Below are positions 22,860 through 33,263 of a stretch of 37,441 bases of DNA, one piece after another. Source of the DNA: Didymodactylos carnosus (lineage: Eukaryota; Rotifera; Eurotatoria; Philodinida; Philodinidae); the NCBI GenBank assembly GCA_905250885.1, contig CAJNOQ010001011.1, positions 1-37,441 on the forward strand, written 5' to 3'. Within the stretch, counting starts at the first letter, position 1; each line of letters opens with the position of its first letter. The position numbers and the translations under genes were made by a program. Below the pieces are notes generated by a model that saw only the letters and a program-made list of their open reading frames with translations, was not told the origin of the DNA and ran no database searches.

Positions 22860-23400
22860 GCATGATGATTATTCGTAATAACAGCTGAATGTTCTCCACG
22901 ATCATTGTGTGTTGGAATAACACCATTACCGGATGTTAATGTTGAATTTGAATGGAGAGGTTGAGGTATAGTAGTTTTATATTTTCAATTTCTGTTTGTA
23001 ATTGTTCTAATGTTTGAGGCTGATTATTGATCTAACTTTTTGATTCAATTTCATCTAGACGTTTTCTAACAGTTGATGTTTGAGTTTTTAATGGATTACT
23101 TTTTCCTTGTTAAATAAAATTTCATGTGTTAAATCATCTATCAATTGTTGGTCATTAACATCAGGAAATAATATTTTTAATTCATCACCTAAATGATTGT
23201 ACATGATGTTAATGTTTCATTATCTCGTATACGATTTGACAAAAGTTCATGCTTCTCATTGAAATCATTCAGTTTTGTTAATAATAATTCATTTATTTGT
23301 CGATGTTGAACAATTTTATCATAAAATGTTTGCAAACGTAACAATAATGATTGAAATCATGAAGACGTTTTTCAATTCCACCAAGATGCAGCTAGATTAA
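22860..23400 (-). pseudogene. Decayed coiled-coil protein gene fragment
   Basis: On the minus strand, stretches of good protein-like sequence continue from one frame to another. Examples are IEKRLHDF, then LLRLQTFYDKIVQHRQINE, then LGDELKILFPDVNDQQLIDD, then TVRKRLDEIESKS, then QPQTLEQLQTEIENIK. The pieces are separated by small frameshifts and stops without intron borders. Their composition (Leu, Gln, Glu, Lys, Asn) suggests a coiled coil. This is best read as a pseudogene fragment. I do not recognise the parent, and a functional copy may exist elsewhere in the genome. Confidence 0.6.
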
Positions 23401-23538
23401 GAAAGAAAAAAAGCACACACAAAAGACAACACGAGACACATGGAAAACAACACAGCAGAGTAATAATAAAAAAGAGTAAAGACACAAAACGCAACAACAG
23501 TACGCACACACAGGACATAAAAAAACGAGGAAAGAAAA

Positions 23539-23793
23539 CTAAGAAAGTTTTTCGATAAAATCCGCCAGCAGTTTGTTGGTTATGTCCAGTTTGCTACTCA
23601 ACAGCTGAAACCCGACGTTCGTATCGGTCCGTAAGCTATCGAAACCCGTGTGCAGAGTCTCTATCCCTGTCGATAGGTTCGCTATTCCTGTCGATAGGTT
23701 TTCTATCCCTGTCGATAGCGTCTTTAACGTAACCACGGGGGCTGGCGGGGAGTCAGCCTGCGGCACGGCGAGTGCTGTTTGGTCAGTTGACAT
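23539..23793 (-). CDS. Small heptad-repeat protein, function unknown
   Basis: The frame is 84 residues from the ATG at 23793, just after an acceptor-like TTGTTTTAG, so a non-coding upstream exon is possible. The upstream in-frame extension to 23865 is hydrophobic and Cys/His-rich and is probably not translated. After a Pro/Ala-rich N-terminus there are three seven-residue units (LSTGIEN, LSTGIAN, LSTGIET), then related heptads running into SKLDITNKLLADFIEKL, so a short amphipathic coiled coil or trimeric stalk is likely. The DNA repeats every 21 bp with little divergence. Local GC is higher than around it. It lies next to a coiled-coil pseudogene on the same strand, but no shared sequence is evident. 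There is no signal peptide or membrane segment from the chosen start. Confidence 0.5.
   Translation of the reverse strand: MSTDQTALAVPQADSPPAPVVTLKTLSTGIENLSTGIANLSTGIETLHTGFDSLRTDTNVGFQLLSSKLDITNKLLADFIEKLS
23674..23738. repeat. Three 21-bp tandem units within the heptad-repeat gene
   Basis: Units of the form CTATCCCTGTCGATAGGTT plus two variable bases recur three times. Each encodes one heptad on the minus strand. Near identity points to recent unit duplication. Confidence 0.75.
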
Positions 23794-23846
23794 ATCTAAA
23801 ACAAAGTGATGAGAAAAAACTATACATGCACCACCTATACAGTGCT

Positions 23847-23912
23847 TGATATGATAATGAATCACGGGATATCTCAGCTGAATCAGCTATATAGTGACTC
23901 ATTATCATATCA
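23847..23912. repeat. Imperfect hairpin near the 5' end of the heptad gene
   Basis: Arms of 19 bases with one mismatch (TGATATGATAATGAATCAC and its partner) surround a 28-bp loop that itself contains inverted AGCTGA and TCAGCT words. Confidence 0.7.
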
Positions 23913-24920
23913 TACATTCTGCTATAGCTTTCCTTATATCAAACAGTACAGCATATACATATATGTATTGACTATGAACGATATCACGTGATGATTAATT
24001 ATCTCAAAGGAAAAACGATAGAGTTTTCTAAAAACCGTAGATGACCGAGAACGAGTGGCTCACTTCAAGGCGAAAAAATAGTCTAGAAAGAAAGATCATG
24101 GTTTGCTAGGCAACGCTCGAACTGAAAAGCAGTACGTCTCCTGAGTTTCACTTAGTCGACTTAACTAGATGCCAACTGTCCTACAGGCAGATTGGAAACC
24201 CCACTGAGTGAAACGTTTTTTAGAAATACTATCGACAACATTTGAATCCCTTAAATACAATTAAAATATTACAGTGCCCCAGTGGTAAACATATTGATGG
24301 ATTCTATCGGTAGTAATGTTTCAGACTATAAATGCATCATACTATACAGTAGTATAGACTAGAGACCAACTATGCTGTGCAAAGATTAGAAAGTCGACTG
24401 AGTGAAACAGTAAACGGACAAAATTAAAACATCCAGAAAATATAAGAGTTTGACTTTTTTCCAGAAAGATAATATTCAAGAAGAGTTGAACTGATGTAGC
24501 TGATCCAACTAACATATCAGCTGATTTATTATCATATCTACATTCGACTATAACTTTCCTTATCTCAACCACGACAGTACAGATTCACTGTGAACGATAT
24601 CACGTGACGACTAATTATCTCAAACGAAAAAAGGTTGAGTTTCCTAGAAAATATCCTCATTTTGCACGCCTGATTTTAGGATAGCTAAAGCACATATCGC
24701 AAAAGTAGCTTCAGATGTGTCATTTCACTCTTCTACATTCAAACAATCTTTTTATCAAATCTGTACGATCAGAGATGACTGGCTGAGTGGAACGTGCAAA
24801 AAAAGAGTCTGGAACTAGACGGCAACTAATTATCTCAAAGGAAAAACGATAGAATTTTCTAAAAAATGCTCCGACTGCAAAGCAATAACTCTCGTGAGTT
24901 TCACTCAATGGACACATAAA
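23897..24920. repeat. Divergent dispersed repeat family, three partial copies
   Basis: Similar segments occur at about 23897-24038, 24517-24655 and 24815-24915, all in the same orientation. Shared words include TAATTATCTCAAAGGAAAAA and, in the first two, CGATATCACGTGA. Material flanking the third copy also resembles 24108-24160 (GAGTTTCACT). They are too diverged to define element ends. Confidence 0.6.
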
Positions 24921-25389
24921 AACGACAACTGTTCAAACAGCCTCAGTCGCCTTATTTTGACGTGTAACTGTGGTTCTACATTTCTGTTGTGAGATAGCGA
25001 ACAAAAGATCAAAATGGTATTCCATGGATAGACGGAGCAGTGGTGTAAAGTAAACCTATGTTGTCGCTGGCCATGCGAATGTACAGTTACATCGTTCTAA
25101 AAAAACTTCTTCAGAAAGAAACATTTTGTAACTGAATTTGTCACTTGAGAAAGCTGCTTACACCTTTTCCGCAGCGACGTATAGTAGCGTCATCTATAGC
25201 ACACTTTTCTGTAAGTTATTGTTTTCAGCAGAAAGTTAACCATATTAATTCTTATTATAAAACACCTATCACTCTAAAAACTTTCTGCACCCTTTTTCGC
25301 ACATGCGTATGCCTTTCGCTAAAATTTAATTTCATAAACATCCATCACAAGCTATTATTTTCATTAAAAAGAAAATTCCTTCTGTGTAG
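24921..25389. other. Intergenic region
   Basis: The frame at 25145-25420 has no recognisable similarity and no supporting splice signals at its start. Nothing firm is seen. Confidence 0.35.
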
Positions 25390-25467
25390 TCATCGATATA
25401 CTGAAATATACATGGGATGAAAGCACACGTTTAGGCCAAATTATAAAAGAATTAACAGATGTCGCAG
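25390..25467 (+). other. Possible isolated 78-bp exon
   Basis: An acceptor (CTGTGTAG) and a donor (GTAATC) frame an open stretch reading IDILKYTWDESTRLGQII and on to ELTDVAG. The sequence looks protein-like but has no partner exons that I could find and no family I can name with confidence. It may be a relic. Confidence 0.2.
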
Positions 25468-25554
25468 GTAATCAAGCGCTTAAACGTATATTGCTTTGTA
25501 TACTTTATCCAAAGAAGAGCTTTTTTGATGCGCTGTGATTACTCAATCCATCAT

Positions 25555-25825
25555 GTCGCTCGAAAGTTCTACATTCGCCCAGGTCCACTGTCACGCGTCA
25601 TTCGCGGTGTCGCTACCGCGATCCCTATGATATCCTGCATGTCGCGGCGCGATCGCGGTGAAATCTTATATTCGTGTCGCGATCGCTATAATATGGCGAA
25701 GTCGCGGCGTGATCTTGATCGATTCTTATTTTGAAAAGAATTTTTTTTTAAGTGTCGCTGCGCGATATGTAATCGCGTCGCGATCGCTATAATGCCGCGA
25801 AGTCACGACGGGACTCTGAATTCTG
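25555..25825. repeat. CpG-rich tandem repeat (about 101-bp period)
   Basis: Within an AT-rich neighbourhood, this block is packed with GTCGCG and GCGATCGC words. The segment GTCGCGATCGCTATAAT occurs at 25676 and again at 25777, each followed by a GCGAAGTC-type sequence, giving two units about 101 bp apart. The frame at 25459-25734 runs across it and is not supported as a gene. Confidence 0.65.
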
Positions 25826-26271
25826 CATCAATTCGATTCAGATAGATTTCGAATTCATATGGGTTTTTATTTAGCACAATCAGTACCATATCGCTATTGC
25901 GCGACGCGACTCACGTCAAGGGATTTTATTGATGGATATAGTTAGTCATTTTCTTGAATTACAAGAACGCAAAACAATTCTTTTTCTCTTATTTCAAATT
26001 GAGAATTTATGTTTCGTATATACGAATAGATAGCCCACATTCTGTCTATAACATAAATAGTATACTATATGTCTAGACACATAGACACGTGTGTGATCGA
26101 ATATATGTGTTTTTCTAATTCTCATTTTAAATGAGATATACAAAAAAAAATCAGTGTCCATATTATACACAAGACACTTTGTATTTTCTTAACATAGTGT
26201 GCGGACTATTTTTATACTCGAATTTTTTGCAGTTTGTATCTGCTTTTTTCACTTTTTCAAAAGGGAATTAC
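25826..26271. other. AT-rich intergenic region
   Basis: No feature is supported. One CG-rich patch (GCGCGACGCGACT near 25900) resembles the neighbouring CpG-rich repeat. Confidence 0.35.
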
Positions 26272-26430
26272 ATGAAAAAACAAGTAGTATACAAAGTAAG
26301 TACACAGCAATTTCAACGAACGAAAGAGTATGGAAACATAAATCCTTCCGTGATCCAACGTATGTCTCCTCCGAATGAAACATACAATATGATATCAACA
26401 GAAAATTGCCGTCAGATCACAAAACAATGA
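26272..26430 (+). CDS. Short open frame, possible terminal exon
   Basis: From the ATG at 26272 the frame gives 52 residues, polar and protein-like (for example QRTKEYGNINPSVIQ), ending in TGA. A donor-like GTAAGT at about 26296 could alternatively end an exon there. There is no recognisable family. It faces the small CxxC gene tail to tail. It could be noise. Confidence 0.2.
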   Translation: MKKQVVYKVSTQQFQRTKEYGNINPSVIQRMSPPNETYNMISTENCRQITKQ

Positions 26431-26516
26431 TATTGCATCTATTTTTCATATATAACAGTAATTAAAACAAGTTTAGTATTAAGAACAAAAAACCAACTAT
26501 GTATTGTATGTACCAA

Positions 26517-26732
26517 TTAATCAAAAAGAATTGCGTCGTTGGCATAACGTCTAATTGTGCAGAATGTGCAGACGAATGGACGTTGGTTACCAGAGCAATA
26601 TAGACAGGTTTCATTAGAGCAAGTTGTGCATGCAGTGGAAGATGTAGTTGACTTCTTACATTTATAACAATCAGGATAAGTCGGGAGGATCGGATGAAAT
26701 GAATAAGGCTGAGACAATGGATCAGTAGTCAT
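26517..26732 (-). CDS. Small four-CxxC putative zinc-binding protein
   Basis: The frame is 71 residues with an ATG start. From residue 22 it has four Cys-x2-Cys pairs (CYKC, CTTC, CLYC, CTFC) with gaps of 9, 4 and 8 residues, enough for two tetrahedral zinc sites. The N-terminus is Pro/Ser/Tyr-rich. The spacing resembles small treble-clef or ribbon zinc folds, but I cannot name a family. There is no signal peptide or membrane segment, so it is probably intracellular. It appears to be a single exon; an upstream exon cannot be excluded. The regular spacing of eight cysteines in a short frame argues against chance. Confidence 0.55.
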   Translation of the reverse strand: MTTDPLSQPYSFHPILPTYPDCYKCKKSTTSSTACTTCSNETCLYCSGNQRPFVCTFCTIRRYANDAILFD

Positions 26733-27800
26733 GTAATGATTTAAATTAGCATTTAAATAATCTTAATAAAAGGTGAGATAGTCTACAAATAATTATATGC
26801 TGAAAGAGATTGTTCGAAAGGTAGAATTTTATAGGCATATGGAGTTTCATGTTCTCTATCGAATGAGCTTTGAAACGAAACTCTGATACTTTATCGTTAA
26901 GTTAAAAAATGAATCTTAATTTTTAACAAAATTTCATTAAAACGCGTATATCTCGTTGAGAACACGTTTGAAGCACTCACATTCGAATAGAAAATCGATT
27001 AGTTTCTTTCACTTTTTTGTTAGATCTTTAAAAGAGAAACATATGTGTGATATCGTTTTCAGTCTTTTCCTTTCGTTTAGCATTCGCTGATGGAAAAGTA
27101 AGATTCAACGTATATTTCATGGATCCTTATTTACGACTAAAAGAAGACAAAGAGAAAACAAATTCACGTCAGAAGAGTTAAAAATTTCGTGTTACCAAGA
27201 ACTTTTTCTAGTCGACTCGCTAATAACGAACATTTCGTTAGACTTTTCGGTTTCCAGGAAATCAAGAGAATGAAACCTGTACGTAATTTTTCTATGCGAT
27301 AACGCAAAACCGTACACGATGCACTGAAAGAAATGTCACTCGTACTCTAGAAAATTAAAAAACATATTTTGTGCCTACGTCTGGTATCTTAGAAATTTGT
27401 TTGAGTAAGCATCAGAGAATAAAATAGAAAAAACATAACAAAAGCAGCGGTGTATAAAAGTTCAGGGAATAACAATTTAACTGAGATATAAGCGAAATAC
27501 TAAGTGACCGATTCATTATGGATCACACGATATTATACTCCGCAATACATATTTTTTGTGTGTATTCCTCATCTCTTCAGCATTGAACAATCGCAGGATC
27601 AAAAACTAACGGCATATAGTGTGACATGTTGGCAAACATGTTACGTTTCAGAACACTTTATTGTTGATATGCTGGAAATTTCACAGTTCTTGGACGATAT
27701 CTGGCTGATGTACGCCACACTTTTTAGCTTTTAGAGAGGACATCGACAAATCTTATATTTGTCAACGATCACTCTTTGTTCGTACGTACGTTGTTTAAAT
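26733..27800. other. Intergenic region
   Basis: About 1 kb without a supported gene. The frame at 27504-27734 has no ATG-proximal signals or recognisable domain. Confidence 0.4.
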
Positions 27801-27804
27801 ATTA

Positions 27805-28000
27805 TTCTTCATTTATCGAAATACTTAAACAAACATACGTTTTACAGCTTACAATGCTTTTGTATTGTTTCATAGATTTAGAACAGAAAACATGAGTGAT
27901 GTAATAACGATAACAAAGAATAATAACAGCAAGAAACAGAATGTCAGTAAAAACGGAAAATAACTTGCATAAAAAGGCAACGTATTTAACAATTATAGAA
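27805..28000. repeat. Dispersed repeat, copy B (138-bp identical core)
   Basis: Positions 27855-27992 are identical to 18798-18935. The left flank is similar but diverged. There is no credible coding content. Confidence 0.85.
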
Positions 28001-28498
28001 ATGTATCCATAAAAAAGCTGATAAAAAATTTCACAAATTAGCAAGATATTAGATTTTAGCTCAGCAAAAACTCACTGCAGCAGGTTTAAAAAAATATAGT
28101 AAGATTAAAGAAATGATAGAAAACCTTATTCTAAGATACTTTTGTGTTCAATAAGGAGACGATATCTGTTACCCGAGAAAATTGGTCCGCAGTGCACTCA
28201 TCTAACGTAAAGTACATGAAAAAGATATTTATTAATCGTTGTAGCCGTATTTGATTTCATATAGAGGAAATGAATAACGATTATACAGAAAGATGAGATA
28301 CAAACTCATATTTCACATAAAACAGAGAATATAAGACATGAAAAATATTAAAAATTAAAAAAGAAAAATATCACCCGATTATACAGGTATGAATGTACAT
28401 CTATTTTCCATAGTTTACTTCACTGTATACGACACGTAAAGAAAGAAATTTGGGCTTTTGTCGATGTTTACAGGTAAAAACAAAGAACTTGTATACAT
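28001..28498. other. Intergenic region and MINDY 3' flank
   Basis: No gene is seen. The part next to 28499 should be the 3' UTR of the MINDY gene; I do not see an unambiguous polyadenylation signal. Confidence 0.35.
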
Positions 28499-31400
28499 TC
28501 AGCACAGTGTGCAAAAACTGTCTGATTCTTTCTCTAATTGTTCTTTTTGTTTTTTTTTACTATTATGTTTTTTATCTGATACATCTCCTTGTGGTTGAGA
28601 TGAATGAGGCTGTTGTCCGTGTTTTGGAGGAGGATGTTGTTGTTGTTGTTGTGGACGCTGATTAACATCTTTCGAATGGATATGAGCTTCATTATACAAT
28701 TGTTCTTCTTCATCATGCAAAGCTAGTGCCATTTGATAACTTAAAAGGAACAGAGGAAAGAAACAATTAGTGTTTACAAACGAACGTGTACAAAATTATA
28801 ACCTTATTAATGGATTACATGATAAAACAGTTTGTCAACAGAAATTTTCTGTGTAGTTTTAATGCGATTATAAAAAGTTAGACTTACTCTTGTTGTTCAG
28901 TTTCTGTTTGTTTTTTAAATATTCTAAAATATGCATCACAAAAGATACTATCACCATCAATATTTGTTAATGTTTCCCATACAATATCTGGTTGGTTTAA
29001 AAAACCTTGATCTGTCACTAATACAAGTAAATGATCCTTAAAATCAAACGAAACAAAAATAGTATCAGCCATAGATATATATTCATTTTACATCTGAACA
29101 GATATTTTGTCTATGTTTGCACATGTTATTAACAGCTCTAATAGAATACTATCTGGAAAAACTAATTCATCATGAATCGTCTGATCGACACTTTTTTGTA
29201 ATTTTTGTTCGTACTTACATGTTGTTTATAAATTGTACTAAAATGATTATTTCGAAATAGTACAGCTAATTGATTATCACGCATTGTTTGATTTAATTCG
29301 ATTAAACCATGATAAGTTAATTGTGATGCGTTATTTTCTAAAAATTCTTCGATTAATAAACCTATTTAATTGAAACGAAATAAACAATGAAACGGTTCTT
29401 TTCTATAAAAACTAACCTACTTTCACGTATTAACTCTTCTTTATCCGATTGTCTTTGACTAATGATTTTTTCAACCAACTGATTATAACCACAATCACCG
29501 ATGATTGATAATAATTCATCATCTTGTGGATCAATCAACCATCCATGTAATAATTGTATACCCAATAAATCGAATATAACACACTCACGTGTATATTCAA
29601 ATTTATGAACACTGAAAGTGAGAGAATTATTAGCTTTTCTGCGTGTAATAGTCTCGAAGGTCATTACATTTGATAGAGACTTTTTTAAATGAGAATAACT
29701 ATGCAAGTACTACATAGCGATTTTATCCTGTTGTCATCAGTTATTATTTTATAGAAAACTATGTGATTAACTGAAGAATATACTTTCATGTATAAAAAAG
29801 CGTGAATATTTATCGGCAAAACGTTAATGTATAACCTAAGCGTGAATCACGTACGTTTTCTAGAAGTCTCGTAAAACAAAATGGTCAAGTACTAATTTAC
29901 TTATGTAGCTAACTTTTTTTTAAACGTCTATATTTGTAGAGCAAACATTTCTAGTTAAAAAGAGACATAGTACAACTCCATGTGATCTCCTGTCGAAAAG
30001 TTACAGACATTTTCCTTCACGTTCTAAAATGTACGCACGGATGTACAGTATGTTCTTTCTTTTAAGACTGGTCGTATTTCGCAAAACGCTTCTTTCAGGT
30101 ACATGCATGGATTAGTTTCAATTTGAAGTTAACACATGGAACTGGAACTTGACATAACTCGACTTTTGAATTTTGCTTTGATTATTAATACAGAACAGAA
30201 TTTATTAAAACCTATTCATAAGCTGTGAACTTTTCAACCTTCTGATGCCTAAAAGTCAATAACTGAAAATGGGACTGTGGCAGGCTGTAGCCGCATGTAT
30301 TGGCTGTCTTTTCCGGACAAATATCCTGGGAAAAATAGAACTAGTTATCCAGTCAACTGATTTTCCGTACAGCTGTGACCAGTGTAATGCATCTTCCAAA
30401 TTTTCTCAGTATTTGTTAGCCTTCAAACTTTGCACAAATATTCTTCTACATATACTATATCTATAAAATTAGCGCAAAATGGCGCCATCATTTTTAGCTA
30501 GCGCTCCATGCTTTCCAAAAACTCTTGTTTTTTGCAGATAGATAGATCAGGAACACTTTTAAGCGAAAATAAGGTCATATTCGGAGTCAGCACATCGAAT
30601 TGCATCGAACCATATATAAAACAATAAGTTTTAGATCGACTAATTATTTATTGAAATTTTTTCTCATGAACCAACAATCTGATTTTGTCTGAAAACGTTA
30701 ATTTTTTCCTTAAAAGCAACAAAAATGACTAAGCAATGATAATTATTGATGAAAAAATGATTTAGAAGCACAAAATTCAGATGTTCGTCTGCTATTAGAA
30801 AAATTCACACGGTGGGAAGTGGCTTAAGAAGCGCGTAGCAGTGCTCAAGACGTTAGCAATCTTTAACGGTGAATCACACACATTTAGGAGAAAAACAGCA
30901 GACTGTTTTCTATAGTGAAGCACGCTTACTTATTTCAAAATCATAGGAAAAAACTATCAAAGAAATAAGATGAAAGTTAGTTATTTTACACCGCTCATTC
31001 TGTAGTAAAATGACATGTTAAACATACCGATCAAATTTAACGTTGACATCAAGACCTGTTTTTAATTTATCAAGTACAGCCATTGCATCATTTATATTTT
31101 GTTCATAATTTAAATGTTCTTCATCTGGTATATTCTAAAAAATAAACAACAAGGTATCTTCAAATAAAATGTAGTAAACAAACTAAACATACTTTTGGAA
31201 CACATTGAAATAAAAAATCGACTAAATAAGCTAAAATTTGTTCGGCAGATAGTATACAAATATCGGCATTAATACAAATCTAAATGGAACAAATTAACAA
31301 TAACGTTTAATAACGAAAAATGAGGAGTGTATAAGCAGATAGCTGTATATTACTCGCTACTCAAACTTTTTTATATTGTTTCATTGATTTGCTATATTTT

Positions 31401-32124
31401 TACTTTTACTCAAAAACTCTCCAGCGTACCTTTCAGTAGCACATACTTCTGAAATGCGTTTTTCACAGAAAATCTCGCCTACGAATACATAGATTAATAG
31501 TATTAGATAGGATTAACTGAATTTTGTGTTTCTAACGTGGTGAAACATAAAAATGATCAGTCTGTCCTAATCTCTTCGACAAACAAGCATAGTGGCATTG
31601 CATTCACAACTTACTTTTTGTCGTAAAAGTAATACATTCATGATTGCTAACAAAGGACACGGACCATTTGCATTCTGTAATAATATTGGGACTAACTCTG
31701 TGTTAAATTCAATCCATTTTACATAATATTTATCATTTTGTTCTATTTCTTCATGTTGTTGATGATTATTACTTGCAGATGCATCTGATGTATTTTGATC
31801 TTGTTGAATACTTTGTTTTAACTCTTGTTGTTCTTTTTTTCCACTAGTATCGCTGGTTGGTTCTGACGATGAATTATCTTCAAGTTCTTTTTTGTCGATA
31901 TCAACTACTGTAACTGCATTAACAACTTTATCATCCAAATTTGAACATAACTGTTGTTCCGGCATAATTTCATTTTGTTCATCATTTGTTGCTGTTGTCT
32001 TATCAGGAGAAGCCGAATGTTGTGTGATGACAAGAGAGGGATCATTTAATGATGTTTCAACTACTTGATCGGGGATTGAGGAGGATATTTCAGAATGTTT
32101 TTGTTCTTCTTGATAAGATGCCAT
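28499..32124 (-). CDS. MINDY-type deubiquitinase (FAM63 family)
   Basis: Seven exons on the minus strand (32124-31615, 31279-31193, 31134-31028, 29611-29421, 29361-29219, 29036-28888, 28739-28499) join in phase to 475 residues, close to the usual length for MINDY-1. MINDY enzymes are cysteine proteases that trim Lys48-linked ubiquitin chains. After a polar acidic N-terminus, the catalytic Cys is at about 156 in NGPCPLLAIMN and the catalytic His at about 338 in FRNNHFST. Other family blocks are LNYEQN...DAMAVLDKL, GLDVNVKF, CVIFDLLGI, HGWLIDPQ and LVTDQGF. Near the C-terminus DYQMALALHDEEE matches the ubiquitin-binding MIU/UIM motif. A Gln/His/Lys-rich tail ends in CTLC, which has the CaaX layout. 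Intron 3 is 1.4 kb; intron 1 is 335 bp and the others run from about 58 to 182 bp. The start is the first ATG of an open frame. The gene looks intact. MINDY-1/2 type is much more likely than MINDY-3/4. Confidence 0.96.
29612..31027 (-). other. Long third intron of the MINDY gene
   Basis: The 1.4-kb intron has GT-AG borders. Frames at 29612-29706 and 30269-30466 show no domain. It may contain old transposon sequence, but no inverted termini were found. Confidence 0.6.
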
Positions 32125-32244
32125 GATCGTTCGAAGAAAAGTTAAACAATAATATCTAAAACCAAATTAAACAGATACATAGATTTGTTGCCGTTTAGTT
32201 TACGTCTCATAGAGCCGTCTTATTAGAGAGAGTAAAATTCAATC

Positions 32245-32595
32245 TCATCTATTTACGAAGTGTGAGAGTGCATCATATGTCACTGACCTATAAAACGATG
32301 ACTTCAACAAAAATACCAGAATACTGATTGCTGGGAGCAAGTGAAGAGGTGGTTTAGTAAATTTATCAACATTAGAAAAAAGATTAATGTATGGTAAACT
32401 GCTCAAAATTAACTGCAATTGGCCGCAGTTGTGATCAAACAGTTTTGAAAAACTATTACAAGAGCATGTCATACTTCTGAACTTTGAATAGCGTGAAATG
32501 CTTTGTTTTGGTGTCTTAAAATGCTGAATGAGTTCGATCGCATTAGAGAGCGAGATACGTTTGAAATAAGGAGGGTGTCGTGTGCTGAATGGCAT
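32245..32595 (-). CDS. Uncertain 116-residue open frame
   Basis: The frame has an ATG start and is fairly long for this AT-rich DNA. It has Leu-rich patches such as LQLILSSLPYINLF that vaguely recall leucine-rich repeats of F-box proteins. It lies about 120 bp upstream of the MINDY start on the same strand. I see no domain or splice support, so it may be chance or a gene relic. Confidence 0.25.
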   Translation of the reverse strand: MPFSTRHPPYFKRISLSNAIELIQHFKTPKQSISRYSKFRSMTCSCNSFSKLFDHNCGQLQLILSSLPYINLFSNVDKFTKPPLHLLPAISILVFLLKSSFYRSVTYDALSHFVNR

Positions 32596-32599
32596 GTAA

Positions 32600-33088
32600 T
32601 AATTCGTTTAGCCGATAGAAATTATAATAACTTTGCGAAAATATTTTTTACATGATGACTGTTCTGCTGGTGAAGATTTTTGCATTTTAACTTTTGATTT
32701 TATTAAGAAATAACGAATCTATTTTTATTTCACTTGAAAATGTTCTCATTATATTATTAGGAACTTTTGCTTTAATGTTTGGAAACGAAAGTACTGTTCT
32801 GAAAGATAAAAAAGAAAAAGAAATAACCAATTCTAAAAGATTAGTAACCTTTGGCTGAAGATCAAAGGAAGGTGAAAAATCAGTTCTAAGAACGAGAATT
32901 TACTCTGAGTAATAACCGCGAACTGAATAAAAATAAAAAGCGGACAAAAGGCAACTAAGATGATCATAAATTGTAAAAAGAATGTATGAGTATAATGTAT
33001 CTGCGCGACGAAGAGAATAATTGGTAAGAGAAAAGTCGATCGAATTTTTAGATGTGGACTTATGACCTGTGATCTATCTTACTCGAAC
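32600..33088. other. Intergenic region
   Basis: No exon or repeat is supported in this stretch. Confidence 0.4.
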
Positions 33089-33089
33089 T

Positions 33090-33263
33090 GGACCTGGACC
33101 TCAAAAGATGGTACAGAGAATATTTCCAGTTCAAGCACCGTCGGTTCCAATTGAAAGAGCATGTAGTCAAGCTAGTTTAATTATGTCACCGAAACGGACA
33201 AATATGAACCAGTCACTATTCGAACGCTTACTCTACTTAAGACCTAATAAACATATTTTATGA
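33090..33263 (+). pseudogene. Relic of a hAT transposase C-terminal (hATC) domain
   Basis: The frame reads QRIFPVQAPSVPIERACSQA and then LIMSPKRTNMNQSLFE and LLYLRPNKHIL before a stop. This matches the layout of the hAT dimerisation domain: a VPASSAPSERVFSAAG-like block, then an RR-x-x-L-type block, then a LxFLxxN-like end. Key Ser/Glu/Arg positions are partly kept. Only about 55 residues remain, and no upstream catalytic region was found. It is probably a dead fragment. An inverted pair of GACCTGGACCTC-type words at about 33090 and 33522 could mark an element around it, but this is weak. Confidence 0.6.

Noticed and set aside
25459..25734. 91-residue Arg-rich frame
   Set aside because: It runs across the CpG-rich tandem repeat, which explains both its openness and its composition.
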